From: Rhizobium sp.
GTDB taxonomy: Bacteria; Pseudomonadota; Alphaproteobacteria; Rhizobiales; Rhizobiaceae
Length of the DNA stretch: 7,678 nucleotides
Assembly: GCA_003501385.1 (NCBI GenBank)
Contig: DNPN01000047.1
Coordinates: forward strand, 2,161-9,838
Direction of reading: 5' to 3'
A program made the translations under genes and the position numbers. Positions 6,542-7,678 of the stretch are shown piece after piece. How positions within the stretch are numbered: the first letter of the stretch is position 1; each line of letters starts with the position of its first letter. The notes under the pieces were generated by a model. That model worked only from the letters and a program-made list of their open reading frames with translations. It was not told the origin of the DNA and did no database searches.

Positions 6542-6549
6542 TGATGCAG

Positions 6550-6581
6550 CTCCGGCGCTGCTTTTGAGCGCAGCACCGGAG
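6550..6581. terminator. Stem-loop between convergent udh and GH28-like genes
   Basis: Arms 6550-6561 (CTCCGGCGCTGC) and 6570-6581 form a 12-bp stem around an 8-nt loop. There is one C/A mismatch on the plus strand, which becomes a G-U pair on the minus strand. It lies 8 nt after the udh stop and 6 nt after the GH28-like gene's stop, so it can serve both directions. Neither side has a U-tract, so termination strength is uncertain. Confidence 0.65.
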
Positions 6582-6587
6582 TAAGGC

Positions 6588-7678
6588 TTAAGCCGCGTTT
6601 GCGGTATCCAATTCCACCACGGTCTCAGGATTCCACCGATCCGGCAGGTGGTCTGGCCTGGTGATGCTGACATCCTCCAGCAACAATCCGGCAATGCCCT
6701 TGGCAAACACGCCAGGCATGCCGCCGGGGTAATCAATCAAGCCAATGATCTTGCCATCTGGCCCAAAGCGCCAGGCGTTGACGCGGCCAGCGCCCTTGTC
6801 TTTCGGGAAACGGTCGAATCGATCATCAATGGTCGGGCGGATGTCATAGGTCAGCGCCGTGCCCAAGGGGCCGGGCTGTTGTTGCAGCGAAACGCGACGA
6901 ATAGTGACGTTGAAGATGTCACCCGCGCGTTCCGCCACCAGATTGATGGTACCTTCCATGGAGCCGCTGACATCTTCCATGACGATATTGCTGACTTGGC
7001 CTGCCGGACCTTCTTCCGGGCGGCGATCAATGGTGTTGATGGTGAGCGCTTCACCAGAGCCCCAAAAGCCGGCGGGTGTTTCATGGCAGGCAAGAGTAAT
7101 GCGGGCAAAGCGCACGCCATCCACCAACCCGCCATCGCGTGAGAAGATGCCAAGGCCTCGGTTGGATTTTTCGATTGTGATGTCTTCGAAGGTAATATTG
7201 CGAAAGGGTGAGAAGCTCTCGGTGCCAATTTTCAGCGCGCAGGAGCGGCTCTCAACAATGCAGTTCTGGACGGTGACATTCTCGCAAGGGCCGGTCAGCT
7301 GCCCATTTTCGCGGCGCGTGGTTTTCAGCACAATGCCATCATCAGCGGTGCGAAAACTGGAGCCGATGATGCGCACATTGCGGCATCCATCAATCACAAT
7401 GCCGTCGGTGTTGGGCATGCGGCGATTGTTGTCTACTGAGACATTGATGATTTCAATATCGTCGCAATCGGCAAAATGCATGGTCCACATCGGTGAATCA
7501 TGAATGTGGATGCCTTCGATCTGCACATTGCGGCAGCCTTCCAGCACAAGGGCGCGGGGTCTCAACTTGTGGGCCACAAGCGTGCCCATGTCTGCGTCTT
7601 CGCCATGGGTGAAGCTTGCGGCTCCATCGCCCAAAATACGACCGCCGCCGATGATCTTGAGACTGCTGGCATTGGCGG
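6588..7678 (-). CDS. GH28-like (polygalacturonase-family) parallel beta-helix protein, 5' part beyond window
   Basis: This is a probable glycoside hydrolase of pectic or related uronic-acid oligosaccharides. The 362 visible residues reach the right edge without a start. The frame stays open past a TTG at 7634, and the upstream codons give NASSLKIIGGGRILGDGA, the usual early beta-helix turn of GH28 proteins, so the true start is outside. Repeated beta-helix coils run through the whole stretch (for example CRNVQIEGIHIHDSPMWTM). In visible numbering, NTD with Asp91 and ADDG with Asp112-Asp113 match the three catalytic GH28 aspartates. The classical GHG motif is replaced by SRSCALKIGTES (143-154), and the RIK motif by NRGLGIFSR (172-180). 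FWGSGEALTI (204-213) follows. This points to a divergent GH28 subgroup with changed specificity, rather than a standard endo-polygalacturonase. Whether it has a signal peptide cannot be seen. Confidence 0.85.
   Translation of the reverse strand, partial: ANASSLKIIGGGRILGDGAASFTHGEDADMGTLVAHKLRPRALVLEGCRNVQIEGIHIHDSPMWTMHFADCDDIEIINVSVDNNRRMPNTDGIVIDGCRNVRIIGSSFRTADDGIVLKTTRRENGQLTGPCENVTVQNCIVESRSCALKIGTESFSPFRNITFEDITIEKSNRGLGIFSRDGGLVDGVRFARITLACHETPAGFWGSGEALTINTIDRRPEEGPAGQVSNIVMEDVSGSMEGTINLVAERAGDIFNVTIRRVSLQQQPGPLGTALTYDIRPTIDDRFDRFPKDKGAGRVNAWRFGPDGKIIGLIDYPGGMPGVFAKGIAGLLLEDVSITRPDHLPDRWNPETVVELDTANAA

Noticed and set aside
7632..7634. TTG at 7634 as the start of the GH28-like gene
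   Set aside because: The frame continues upstream to the window edge and encodes the conserved GGGRILGDG turn, so the gene is cut by the edge rather than starting here.
1..7678. A defence system, mobile element, CRISPR array or RNA gene
   Set aside because: Both strands are accounted for by known catabolic and transport families with gaps under 200 bp; no repeat array, transposase, terminal repeats, tRNA-like or rRNA sequence was seen.

Overview
This window looks like a chromosomal sugar-acid catabolism locus from an alphaproteobacterium of the order Rhizobiales, most likely Rhizobiaceae (Agrobacterium / Allorhizobium / Rhizobium type). The grounds are remembered similarity of the KdgD and uronate dehydrogenase proteins to the Agrobacterium tumefaciens enzymes, a moderately high GC content, and the gene content. 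No database search was possible, so the genus is inference.

Layout, left to right. Six genes lie on the minus strand and read right to left: an FCD-type GntR regulator (5564-4818), 5-dehydro-4-deoxyglucarate dehydratase kdgD (4743-3826), and a complete-looking CUT1-type carbohydrate ABC importer. The importer runs as periplasmic binding protein (3647-2346), MalF-type permease (2273-1317), MalG-type permease (1303-461) and MalK-type ATPase (428 to beyond base 1). Divergent from the regulator, on the plus strand, is uronate dehydrogenase udh (5741-6541). Convergent with udh is a minus-strand GH28-like polygalacturonase-family beta-helix protein (6588 to beyond base 7678), whose N-terminus is outside the window. 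All gaps between genes are under 200 bp. I saw no RNA gene, insertion sequence, prophage, CRISPR array or other mobile DNA.

How the genes fit together (inference from families and context). The GH28-like enzyme would act on pectin-derived oligomers and the ABC importer would bring in the products. Udh would oxidise galacturonate or glucuronate to the aldarate lactone. KdgD would convert 5-dehydro-4-deoxyglucarate to 2-oxoglutarate semialdehyde, which leads to 2-oxoglutarate. The enzymes between Udh and KdgD (lactone cycloisomerase or lactonase, aldarate dehydratase) and the final semialdehyde dehydrogenase are not in this window. The FCD regulator probably controls both sides of the divergent region.

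Regulatory structure is the least routine part. The udh promoter has a good -35/-10 pair followed directly by a 16-bp near-perfect palindrome. A second element with core CATATG occurs both in the divergent region and over the kdgD -35. Stem-loops without a U-tract sit 0-8 nt behind the stop codons of the MalG gene, the binding-protein gene, kdgD and udh/GH28. Three start codons are best placed downstream of the longest ORF (binding protein, MalF-type permease, udh). I did not find a clearly new biological system; the window is a recognisable oxidative uronate pathway cluster.
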